Source: Nitrospiria bacterium (GTDB lineage: Bacteria; Nitrospirota; Nitrospiria; Nitrospirales; UBA8639). From it: DNA of 7,399 nt. Positions 1 to 6,481 of the stretch are shown piece after piece. Position 1 is the stretch's first letter, and every line of letters begins with the position of its first letter. The notes beneath the pieces were generated by a model, which saw only the letters and a list, made by a program, of their open reading frames with translations, searched no databases and was not told where the DNA came from. A program made the position numbers and the translations under genes. The stretch covers positions 1 to 7,399 of the forward strand of contig JAUIKP010000153.1 in assembly GCA_030430725.1 (NCBI GenBank), in the 5' to 3' direction.

Positions 1-264
1 GCGGCCATCGATTCCTGCCGTTCGTATCCACCCTTTGTCGTATACGGTACGGACGAGGAAATTGACCGGATTGAAGCTGCCAGACGGACATTCGTCAAAC
101 GAGTCCATCAATTCAATAGTGATCCTACCGCCACGTCTGCATTCACGTGGCACGAAACCGGAATGGCCGGTGGATTTGTCGATCCCGAGGCGGGAATGGG
201 CCCAAACGTCAGCTACCAGGCGATGAATCCATTAAACTTTTATGTGCCTTCGCAATATCCCTAA
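1..264 (+). CDS. C-terminal part of an unrecognised protein (5' end outside window)
   Basis: Frame 1 is open from the first base to a TAA at 262-264, giving 87 residues with no start codon that would need to be internal, so the gene begins upstream of the window. The reading frame looks coding: it begins AAIDSCRSYPPFVVYGTDEE and ends NPLNFYVPSQYP. It is soluble in character, with one charged helical stretch (about residues 18-36, EEIDRIEAARRTFVKRVHQ) followed by a Gly/Pro/Asn-rich, Trp- and Tyr-containing tail. There is no membrane segment, no CXXCH and no motif I recognise, so no function is offered. It converges on the minus-strand iron operon. An overlapping frame-2 ORF at 35-226 has much less natural composition and is taken to be its shadow. 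Confidence 0.6.
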   Translation, partial: AAIDSCRSYPPFVVYGTDEEIDRIEAARRTFVKRVHQFNSDPTATSAFTWHETGMAGGFVDPEAGMGPNVSYQAMNPLNFYVPSQYP

Positions 265-546
265 CCCAACATATTCGAGAATGGAGGATTCTATCCACAG
301 CACGAAATGAATGAAGCCGTCATATCGGTCAAGGTCCATCGACTGAAATACTTCCTAAGCGAGGCGATCTTTCAAGCAAGAACCAAAAGACCCGCACCCG
401 TTTGAGAGGGAGCCATTCCTTCAAATCAAAGAGGGATCGCTCGAGCTGGAGGTATGATTATGGTCATTCCCCCAGATCGGCAGGTATCGCTCCGTGCAAG
501 GAGCTGTCGAAGGCATTCCATACGCATGCTGCGACCTTTTCATTGT
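265..546. other. Intergenic gap between convergent genes, no credible gene
   Basis: This stretch separates the end of the + strand partial gene from the stop of the - strand PepSY gene. The short ORFs in it (for example ATG at 307 to the stop at 403-405, 32 codons, and ATG at 454 to a stop near 570) lack a Shine-Dalgarno sequence and look like chance. No clear hairpin plus T-run terminator was found for either converging transcript. An 8-bp palindrome GCTCGAGC is present near 439-446 but has no evident role. Confidence 0.5.
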
Positions 547-1821
547 CTACCCATCTGGCTGGTCAAATGAGGCACCACTCCTCGAGCGCTTCGTGCGTTT
601 ACGCCACCAGAGATATCCCCCCGTGCCGAAGAGCAGTGGGCAAATAAGACCAGAGGCCACCACAATCAGCCGTCCGGGCATTCCGAATACCTGTCCGCTG
701 TGAACGGGCCACTGCCATTGGATGAAGTATTCGCCGCCCGTGCCGCTCTCGGGAGTTTGGACATGGCGAATGGCCCCGTTGTATTGATCCACAACCACGC
801 AACGCCTCGTCAGGACAAGACTGATTCCTTCAATGTCTCGATGACAAATCATATAGGTTCCCGCCGGTGTTCGTGGAAAATATAACCAGTCCATACGCCC
901 TTGGGGATATCGTTCTTGCACAATGCGCATCGCCTCGCCTAAAGAAATGGGGTGACCATTGGGGACGATCTGCGATTGCACTGCATAGCGGTCGATTACC
1001 GGGGAGAAAAACCCGATCAGGGTGTTAAAAGGTCCCCTAAGATTCAAATAAACACCGGAAATAAACATCGCCAGCAACACCACGCCAAAGCAGACACCCG
1101 TGACCCTATGCAGATCGAACGTCAATCGCCGGATGTGGGCATGTCCTTTGATCGTCAACGCGTTTGCCCATTCTTTTCCTCTCGGCCACCAGAGATACAC
1201 ACCGGTTACAAGAGAAACTATCAACATCATCGCGCTAATGGAAACGACGGTATCCCCGAACGCGGGATCCCCTCCCCGTGGCAGCAACAAAGCATAGTGC
1301 AGGGCAAAGACGAATCCAATGAAGGTACGGGGAAAGGCCCCCCCGAGCCCGGCAGGTCGGACCAGGCGGGAGCCGGTGACATTGGCCGTGTAGGGGTCGA
1401 CGAAAACATGATGCAACGAAAAATCTATTCGGGTTTGAGGATCAAGAACTCCTGGCACCGAGAAATGCCATTGGTAGGCCACGGCGTCATTTCTGGGGTA
1501 CTCGCCGTATGTCAACCTGGACCCTTCCGGCATGGCCCGAATCGCGGCATCCACGATTTCATCGACCGGCCGGTAAGCTGACGGCTGGCCCGCTGGCGGA
1601 TCAACTCGCAACAAACTGGGGTTCAACCATTCATCGATCTCGTGGTGAAACACCAGGATGCTACCCGTCAGCCCGATCAACACCAGCATCATCCCGACAG
1701 ACATTCCCAAGTAGAGATGCACCTTAAGCCACAATTTGCGCCGATTCGCCTGACGGCGCAGGAAATGTCCTCCTGACAACACCCTGGTGACTACACGAGC
1801 GCCAACTCTCCCCTGGCTCAT
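547..1821 (-). CDS. PepSY-associated transmembrane protein (PiuB/FoxB-like, putative siderophore-iron reductase)
   Basis: This is an inner-membrane protein of the PepSY_TM (iron-regulated membrane protein) family; known members such as FoxB, FpvG and PiuB are tied to reduction or release of iron from siderophores. Counting from the upstream GTG at 1854, hydrophobic segments lie near residues 45-70, 175-192, 205-223, 250-272 and 395-417. Family-like histidines sit at segment edges: KVHLYLG (H46), FALHYALLLP (H186), FDLHRVTGV (H249) and WPVHSGQVFG (H386), which are candidate haem or metal ligands. The LVF-HHEIDEW stretch after the first segment and GVYLWWPR and GGYLWWRKR after later ones are typical of the family. 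I chose the ATG at 1821 because AGAAGG lies 9 nt upstream. The GTG at 1854 (11 residues longer) has only an AGGAG 13 nt away. It lies 67 bp downstream of the receptor gene on the same strand, so it is probably cotranscribed. Reductase activity is inferred from family and context. Confidence 0.88.
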   Translation of the reverse strand: MSQGRVGARVVTRVLSGGHFLRRQANRRKLWLKVHLYLGMSVGMMLVLIGLTGSILVFHHEIDEWLNPSLLRVDPPAGQPSAYRPVDEIVDAAIRAMPEGSRLTYGEYPRNDAVAYQWHFSVPGVLDPQTRIDFSLHHVFVDPYTANVTGSRLVRPAGLGGAFPRTFIGFVFALHYALLLPRGGDPAFGDTVVSISAMMLIVSLVTGVYLWWPRGKEWANALTIKGHAHIRRLTFDLHRVTGVCFGVVLLAMFISGVYLNLRGPFNTLIGFFSPVIDRYAVQSQIVPNGHPISLGEAMRIVQERYPQGRMDWLYFPRTPAGTYMICHRDIEGISLVLTRRCVVVDQYNGAIRHVQTPESGTGGEYFIQWQWPVHSGQVFGMPGRLIVVASGLICPLLFGTGGYLWWRKRTKRSRSGASFDQPDG

Positions 1822-1888
1822 AGAGTGCATCCTTCTCTGATCTGGTCCGGACACCTTGATGGTGTATCTCCTGTCATGAATGGGTGTC

Positions 1889-4126
1889 TCAGAACCGTGC
1901 CGTGAGTCTCAATTCATAGGTCCGCGGGGCACCGATTAAGGCCTGGTCTGGATAAAATTGGGATCCCCAGATCGCATAAGTCTTATCAAACAGGTTTCGT
2001 CCCCTTAGCGTCAGCGAGAATTGCTTATAGCCCAGCGATAGCCAGGCATCCGCAGTCATATAGGCCTTCAGCCGTATGCTGTTGGCGTTATCAATGTACC
2101 GGTCTCCGACGTAGCGCCAAGACGCGCCGACATCGAACGGAATAGCCATCGGCAAACGATAGATGGACCAAAGATTGGCCACGGTTTGTGGGACTTCGGG
2201 GGGACGGTTCCCGTTACGGGATACCACATTTCCGCCGGACGACTGCGAAAATTTGTCAAACTTCGCTGAAAGAAACGTCACGTTTCCTTGAACCCGCCAC
2301 GCGTACGTCAGTTTCCCGGCCACTTCAATTTCGATCCCCTTGGAAGATTGCTTGCCGACGTTGGCAGCTTCCGTCTGCGAGATTTGCGTCAAGATGTTCT
2401 TGCGCACAATATCGAAATAGGCAACGGTAAATTCCACCCGGTTTTCCCACAACTGTCCTTTGACTCCCACCTCCCACTGGTCCCCTGTCGCCATGGTAAA
2501 CCGTTGGGCCGTGCTCAGAGAAAAGAGACTGCCCGCGACCGGATCAGCGGCTGTCGCATATTGCCCGTACAACGTCATCTGGGGTAGCACGTCGTAGACC
2601 ACACCGGCCCGCCAGGTGAGTGGATAAAAATTTTGCGTAAAACTTGCCGTCGAATTCAACTCGCCTGCGGTGTTAAACCGATCACGGTCCAGATGAATCA
2701 AATCGTAGCGTATGCCGGCTAAGATTTTAAGCGAGTCAATCACGGCAAACTGATTTTCCGCAAAAAATGCGGTGTCGCTGATCCTCGCCGTTTGTCTGGC
2801 TGTGGGGCCTCCGTCAAACAGTCCTTGCACCGGATTAAACGGATCGACACTATCCACATCTCCACTGTAGTAACTAGGCCGATTAAAGTTCGTAAAGTTA
2901 AAATCGATCCCGCTCAACAATCGATTTTTAAAACCTCCGAGAGGATGATTCACCTGAAACACGAGCCGATCACCAGCCACCCATTGTTCGTGTTCCACCT
3001 GAAACCGATCGCGATCAATAAGTTCCGTGCTCGGATTAAAGGTATAGGTCTCGGCATTCATCCATTCCCGTTTCGCCGTGTAGTAATAACTTTGATTGCG
3101 CACCTCGATAAAATCCGTGGGTTGCCAAGCCACTTTCAATTTGCTCCAGGTCGTCAGGGCGCTCATATTGCTATCTTGCACGTTATAATTTTTGCGCAAC
3201 ATGCGGTCGTCGATCGTGCCGCCATCCGTGGTACTCACCACGCTGTTCACTTGATCCCTGGAGAAGGACTTGGGAACAAAGGGGGTGCCCAAATAGGGGT
3301 GGGCTTTATCGTAAGCAATATCGAATGACAATTCGACATTCAGGCGAGAGGTCACATCATAGAGCAATCCACTCGTCAGGTTATAAAGCGAATAGGGGGT
3401 GCGCTGAACGCCCATCACGCTGTCGGCATTCTGATAGCTCCCGTCGATCCGATAGTGGAGTTGATCCGTCCCCAAGCTCCCTCCGCTTCCGAGGCCGACT
3501 CGAACAGTATCAAACGATCCATAGGCAATCTGGACGTCCGTTCCCGACGCGCCTCGCTGCGGCCGTTTGGTCACCAGATTCACCATGCCTGCCACGGCCC
3601 CTTCTCCATACAATACGGAGGCCGGACCTTTGAGAATTTCGATACGCTCAAGATTCCATGATTCCCGAGGGCGAGTTACAAATGCTGTCGGTCCCAGGGA
3701 TAACCCGTCAAACACGAGGCGTACTTGATTGCCGCTGAATCCTCGCATGGAAAAGGCACCTGGGGCGACCGGATGATCGCCAACAGTGACCCCTGTGGCC
3801 GCTTGAATAGCTTCTGAAACGGTCCGCAATCCCCGTTCCTGCATCGTTTGCTGAGTGATGACATTGATGCTGGCCGGAATTTCCCGCAAGGTCAGCCCCA
3901 ATCGGGAACTCCCTTGACTGGGTTGTTCCAGATTCAAGGATCCAGTGCCTGCCAGGATGGATCGGTGACCTTCCACCAGCACTTCCGGCAAGGTAACAGG
4001 AGGATCTTCCTCCTTTGTCTGATTCTCCTCTGCCAAAACGAAAACGGCATTCAGAACAATGAACATCGATAGACTGAATTGGCATAGAACAACAGACTTC
4101 TTGAACCAAGACCTTTGCTTGAACAT
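1889..4126 (-). CDS. TonB-dependent siderophore receptor
   Basis: This is an outer-membrane receptor importing a ferric siderophore (or similar ferric chelate) with energy from TonB-ExbB-ExbD. The 745 residues include a signal peptide (1-32, cleavage after VLA, before EENQ), a TonB-box-like LPEVLVEG (46-53) and a plug domain (about 75-190). The plug shows REIPASINVI, SMRGFSGN and RIEILKGPASVLYGEGAVAG followed by VNLVTKRP. A 22-strand-type barrel follows, ending RLTARF, with terminal Phe as expected for outer-membrane insertion. There is no N-terminal STN signalling domain, so it is a simple transporter rather than a FpvA/FecA-type transducer, and no sigma/anti-sigma pair is nearby. Length is normal and intact. 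The ATG has GGAGG 4 nt upstream (4131-4135). A Fur-box-like sequence lies just upstream, and the PepSY_TM gene follows. Substrate cannot be read from the sequence; the siderophore-receptor subfamily is likely from the plug motifs and the PepSY partner. Confidence 0.95.
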   Translation of the reverse strand: MFKQRSWFKKSVVLCQFSLSMFIVLNAVFVLAEENQTKEEDPPVTLPEVLVEGHRSILAGTGSLNLEQPSQGSSRLGLTLREIPASINVITQQTMQERGLRTVSEAIQAATGVTVGDHPVAPGAFSMRGFSGNQVRLVFDGLSLGPTAFVTRPRESWNLERIEILKGPASVLYGEGAVAGMVNLVTKRPQRGASGTDVQIAYGSFDTVRVGLGSGGSLGTDQLHYRIDGSYQNADSVMGVQRTPYSLYNLTSGLLYDVTSRLNVELSFDIAYDKAHPYLGTPFVPKSFSRDQVNSVVSTTDGGTIDDRMLRKNYNVQDSNMSALTTWSKLKVAWQPTDFIEVRNQSYYYTAKREWMNAETYTFNPSTELIDRDRFQVEHEQWVAGDRLVFQVNHPLGGFKNRLLSGIDFNFTNFNRPSYYSGDVDSVDPFNPVQGLFDGGPTARQTARISDTAFFAENQFAVIDSLKILAGIRYDLIHLDRDRFNTAGELNSTASFTQNFYPLTWRAGVVYDVLPQMTLYGQYATAADPVAGSLFSLSTAQRFTMATGDQWEVGVKGQLWENRVEFTVAYFDIVRKNILTQISQTEAANVGKQSSKGIEIEVAGKLTYAWRVQGNVTFLSAKFDKFSQSSGGNVVSRNGNRPPEVPQTVANLWSIYRLPMAIPFDVGASWRYVGDRYIDNANSIRLKAYMTADAWLSLGYKQFSLTLRGRNLFDKTYAIWGSQFYPDQALIGAPRTYELRLTARF

Positions 4127-4144
4127 TAATCCTCCAAATTCCAG

Positions 4145-4159
4145 TGATGATTAATTTCA
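4145..4159 (-). promoter_or_regulatory. Candidate Fur box ahead of the receptor operon
   Basis: The + strand reads TGATGATTAATTTCA, which matches 11 of the 14 defined positions of the 7-1-7 Fur consensus TGATAATNATTATCA. It lies 18 bp before the receptor ATG and just upstream of its ribosome binding site, where a repressor would block transcription or initiation. The gene content (siderophore receptor plus iron-regulated membrane protein) makes Fur control plausible. The region is AT-rich, so a chance match is possible. Confidence 0.4.
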
Positions 4160-4384
4160 AATCTTCCAAACCACACACCATGCGGAAGCACCCTTCGGAC
4201 TCATAAGACTTCTCACACACAGAACACCATCGGCTCAATCGAATAAGCCGGCCCCTGCATGCAAACAGCACGCACAGCCAAGATTTAAGACCATGAAGGT
4301 ATCTGAGGATCTTGGACAGTCACGAAAAACTAACGTGGAGACAGGACAGACACCACACCTGGACATGTGCTGATCACAAAGCGT

Positions 4385-4438
4385 TGCCCTGCTTCATCGA
4401 CTCACACAGTTGCTGAGATAGCTCAACGTTTCAGGGCA
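4385..4438. repeat. Inverted repeat with inner hairpin
   Basis: The arms TGCCCTG (4385-4391) and CAGGGCA (4432-4438) are perfectly complementary over 7 bp. The 40-nt loop contains a small inner hairpin TGAG-atag-CTCA. No T-run follows, so it is not an obvious terminator. It could be a chance structure or part of a leader or small RNA. Confidence 0.3.
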
Positions 4439-4514
4439 GTGCATTATATTCATGTCATCAAAATTGGCTACCGGACATTGCTATCGTTTGCTACAGTCAA
4501 AAAATTTTCTGCCC

Positions 4515-4554
4515 GTCCGGAGGGTACTGAACAATTTATTCAGGACCGCCGGAC
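4515..4554. repeat. Strong imperfect hairpin in the divergent intergenic region
   Basis: GTCCGG (4515-4520) pairs with CCGGAC (4549-4554). Inside, GGT pairs with ACC, and CTGAA (4527-4531) pairs with TTCAG (4539-4543), closing on a 7-nt AT-rich loop. In total 14 pairs are interrupted by a small internal loop and one mismatch. There is no downstream T-run on either strand. It may be a regulatory RNA element, a protein-binding palindrome or part of a small RNA. Confidence 0.45.
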
Positions 4555-4866
4555 CATGAAGATCAGAATGATCTTGCACACTGCCGCCGCTCTTCAGAAT
4601 GCCGACATGCGATAATCTTCCATCTGCAAACCAAACATTCGGAACGGGCAGCATCTCTTTCCTGGACGATGCCTGTCCTCATGACCTCTTCTGTATTTCT
4701 TGAATTGGATAGTATTGGTCCAGACTGACCAGGCTCATGTAGCATCCATCAGTACCCGCATGTAGACAAAAAAATTTCATCCGCGTACTTTAGGTTCGTG
4801 TCGTTGTTCACTATTTTCCAGTAATCCTTTGACATGTTTTTCCATCGCTCTCGGAGGTTATGACTC

Positions 4867-5418
4867 ATGCGTCGAACAAGTCTTCTGCCTATCATCCTCG
4901 TTGCCCTTGGCTGCTCATCCATGGCCATGACTCCGTCGGCTCAATCTGGCGCCATGCCGAAAGATGGGGAGCTGGCGTTTCCTTCAGAGTACAAATCCTT
5001 CCCCGTCTTTTTATCAGGGGTCCAAAAGCCCGATGCGGTCCGTGACCTGTACGTCAACCCGCTTGGCGCCCAAAACCAACCAGGGCAAGCCTTTGCCAAC
5101 GGATCCATATTGGTGATGGCAATCTACAACGCCAAGAAAAATGCCGAAGGGGCTCTGGAAAAAGGAGCAGATGGAAATGTGGTGAAAGGCGACCTGGCCA
5201 AGGTCTTTGTCATGCAAAAAGGGGCGGGATGGGGAAAAGGCGCTCCGGAGAATCTCAAAAACGGCGACTGGGTTTATTCAGCGTTCAAGGCCAATGGCGA
5301 ACGTTTGGAGGTCGATTATACGACCTGCCGTGGGTGCCATTTACCCCTGGGTGAATCCAAAGATTTTGTGCACCGGTATGATGAATATTTTGAGAAACGA
5401 ACGCATGCGGCCCATTAA
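4867..5418 (+). CDS. Cytochrome P460 family protein (exported, one CXXCH haem)
   Basis: This is a 183-residue periplasmic c-type haem protein of the cytochrome P460 / cytochrome c'-beta family. Known members oxidise hydroxylamine (P460) or bind NO (c'-beta). The N-terminus MRRTSLLPIILVALGCSSMA is a signal peptide; a Cys at position 16 gives only a weak lipobox (ALGC). Family features are EYKSFPVFLSG (41-51), NGSILVMAIYNAKK (78-91), KVFVMQKGAGWG (112-123), NGDWVYSAF (132-140) and the haem site CRGCH (154-158) near the C-terminus, the usual place. In Nitrosomonas P460 a lysine cross-links to the haem. The segment that seems equivalent here reads ILVMAI, with Met84 where ILVKE-type sequences have Lys, so true P460 chemistry is uncertain. 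The ATG at 4867 has GGAGG 9 nt upstream (4853-4857); the out-of-frame ATG at 4860 is only 2 nt from it. It appears monocistronic, followed by a hairpin. Confidence 0.9.
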   Translation: MRRTSLLPIILVALGCSSMAMTPSAQSGAMPKDGELAFPSEYKSFPVFLSGVQKPDAVRDLYVNPLGAQNQPGQAFANGSILVMAIYNAKKNAEGALEKGADGNVVKGDLAKVFVMQKGAGWGKGAPENLKNGDWVYSAFKANGERLEVDYTTCRGCHLPLGESKDFVHRYDEYFEKRTHAAH

Positions 5419-5502
5419 CCACAACAACGCATCCTTTCCCGGTTCCAGAAAGAACGGAACAGCGTAGAACATCCAGGGACGGACCGGCCTCCAACCTTGG
5501 AC

Positions 5503-5557
5503 GAGTAGGGTGAAGGTGGATTGCACTCCTGCAACCTCCTAGACCTTCACCCTGCTC
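5503..5557 (+). terminator. 15-bp hairpin downstream of the P460-family gene, probable terminator
   Basis: GAGTAGGGTGAAGGT (5503-5517) pairs with ACCTTCACCCTGCTC (5543-5557) over 15 bp with a single T-G wobble. The 25-nt loop carries a second hairpin, TTGCA (5521-5525) with TGCAA (5530-5534). It begins 85 bp after the P460 stop. The downstream + strand is pyrimidine-rich (CCTCTTTCTTCCT, 5570-5582) but has no clean T-run, so it may act as a terminator or as an RNA-stabilising 3' structure. Confidence 0.5.
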
Positions 5558-5985
5558 CTATGCGCACCCCGCCTCTTTCTTCCTCACCACCGCTCAGCAG
5601 GGGCCAAAAATATTCAGGCTAAGAGGTCCCTACTCCGGCATTCGATTTTACTCGGAACCAACGACTGAAAGACTATCACCCTTTCCCAGCCTGGAACGAA
5701 ACGGCAGACAAGAGCTGGACCCTGTCCCTTTTCTTCATCTCGAACCTACCGATAGAACCTTCCGCCTCCTAACGCTTCCCCTTTCCATTCAAGAGACCAC
5801 GCACATCTCATTCAATGGCCTCTTATTTTTTCCCAACCAGGCCTGCTGGTGGCGTGTCTCTATCCTGATCACCGGCAATAGGGGTTTCCCTTATAAGATA
5901 TAGAGGGACTGTTGAATATTGTAAAAATTTCGCCGCTTCATCAGCTTAGGAGTCACCGAGGCTCACCAGGGAAAATAGTGGAGTG
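5558..5985. other. Non-coding stretch, pyrimidine-rich on the + strand
   Basis: No ORF with a ribosome binding site or protein-like composition was found in either direction. Much of 5558-5840 is rich in C and T on the + strand. Two weak inverted repeats occur: AGGGGCC (5599-5605) with GGTCCCT (5625-5631), and TCCCTTATA (5887-5895) with TATAGAGGGA (5899-5908, one bulged base). No tRNA or riboswitch fold was recognised. Confidence 0.45.
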
Positions 5986-6090
5986 CTCAAAAATGCACGT
6001 CCAGCAAGGCCGCAGACGCTTGGACGGGGGAGTACGTGAGCACGGCCAAGAGGCGAGAACGCCGCTGGCGGCTTTTTTCAACATTCCCAT
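5986..6090 (+). repeat. Palindromic intergenic repeat (MITE/REP-like), copy 1
   Basis: This shares two blocks with the inverted copy at 7263-7386: an 18-nt identical block (5998-6015, CGTCCAGCAAGGCCGCAG) and a 39-nt block at 6052-6090 with 2 mismatches. The interior between the blocks has diverged, though GTACGTGA and CACG remain. Its right end carries GCCGC-TG-GCGGC (6061-6072) directly followed by six T (6073-6078), which could terminate + strand transcripts. The ends are related as imperfect inverted repeats, as in non-autonomous mobile repeats. No transposase is present. Confidence 0.75.
6061..6078 (+). terminator. Short GC hairpin plus T-run inside repeat copy 1
   Basis: GCCGCTGGCGGC forms a 4-5 bp GC stem with a very short loop and is followed at once by TTTTTT. 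This is an intrinsic-terminator layout for + strand transcription, upstream of the small ORF and the dsbA-like gene. The stem is short, so efficiency is uncertain. Confidence 0.4.
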
Positions 6091-6173
6091 AGAGGATGTG
6101 GCATCGATCAGTAACCATCCGTAGACTCACTCCTCAAATTTTTCTATGGTGAGGAAAACGAAAGGAGGAAGGC

Positions 6174-6398
6174 ATGAGACCTTCGCTTCAGTTGATCGAC
6201 ACCGCAACGATCACTCAACACAACAGGAACGATAAAGCCCTTGGCATATTTTATGAGGCACAGGACTTCCGGAAAGCTCCATCCAGAATCCGTGCTCTTC
6301 ACACAGGCTGGAACCAGGTCAAGAAGCTTTCCGAAACACCTAAGGGACGACACCCGACAACAACTGTTTCCAAACGGAAGGGGGCATTCGCGAGGTAG
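6174..6398 (+). CDS. Small hypothetical protein (74 aa) with strong ribosome binding site
   Basis: This 74-residue ORF starts at ATG 6174 with a near-perfect Shine-Dalgarno sequence, AGGAGG at 6163-6168, 5 nt before the start. The product is basic and hydrophilic (begins MRPSLQLIDTATITQHNRND, ends KRKGAFAR), with no signal peptide, membrane segment or recognised domain. A 6-bp inverted repeat (TCCTCA 6131-6136, TGAGGA 6150-6155) lies just ahead of the Shine-Dalgarno and could form a leader hairpin. It ends 83 bp before the dsbA-like ATG, so the two could share a transcript. The evidence for translation is the ribosome binding site alone; the composition is not strongly protein-like, and a leader peptide or chance ORF remains possible. 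Confidence 0.4.
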   Translation: MRPSLQLIDTATITQHNRNDKALGIFYEAQDFRKAPSRIRALHTGWNQVKKLSETPKGRHPTTTVSKRKGAFAR

Positions 6399-6481
6399 CT
6401 TTCGCCGAATCAACAATGTCCCTGCAATAGACAACCCCTTTGCCGAATCCCTTCAATCTTAAAATCCGGATCACCCTGGCC

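Larger units (their letters stand above)
4127..4866. other. Long divergent intergenic region (740 bp), structured, no credible gene
   Basis: The region lies between the divergently transcribed receptor operon and the P460-family gene, so it should hold both promoters. No convincing -35/-10 pair could be picked by eye for either direction. ORFs inside (for example + 4367-4615 and - 4563-4745) lack ribosome binding sites and natural protein composition. Two inverted-repeat structures are listed separately. The length is much more than two bacterial promoters need, so an unannotated small RNA or a decayed gene is possible. Confidence 0.5.

Noticed and set aside
494..703. 69-aa + strand ORF from GTG
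   Set aside because: Its first part looks somewhat protein-like, but it has no Shine-Dalgarno and its second half is antisense to the PepSY_TM gene.
952..1581. 209-aa + strand ORF
   Set aside because: It lies wholly opposite the PepSY_TM gene, has unnatural composition rich in Arg, Gln, His and Gly, and lacks a ribosome binding site.
1822..1878. 18-codon - strand ORF in the receptor-PepSY junction
   Set aside because: It starts at ATG 1878-1876 without a Shine-Dalgarno; the junction is better explained as a simple spacer.
2792..3328. 178-aa + strand ORF opposite the receptor gene
   Set aside because: It is antisense to a clearly homologous TonB-dependent receptor, and its His/Ile-rich content is a shadow of barrel codons.
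3708..4271. 187-aa - strand ORF overlapping the receptor N-terminus
   Set aside because: It is another frame of the same strand as the receptor, which has the signal peptide, plug motifs and Shine-Dalgarno.
4367..4615. 82-aa + strand ORF in the divergent intergenic region
   Set aside because: No ribosome binding site or recognisable motif, and it spans the strong hairpins.
4867..5418. Reading the P460-family gene as evidence for hydroxylamine oxidation in ammonia metabolism
   Set aside because: The family is widespread and the expected cross-linking Lys seems absent, with no ammonia-oxidation genes in the window.
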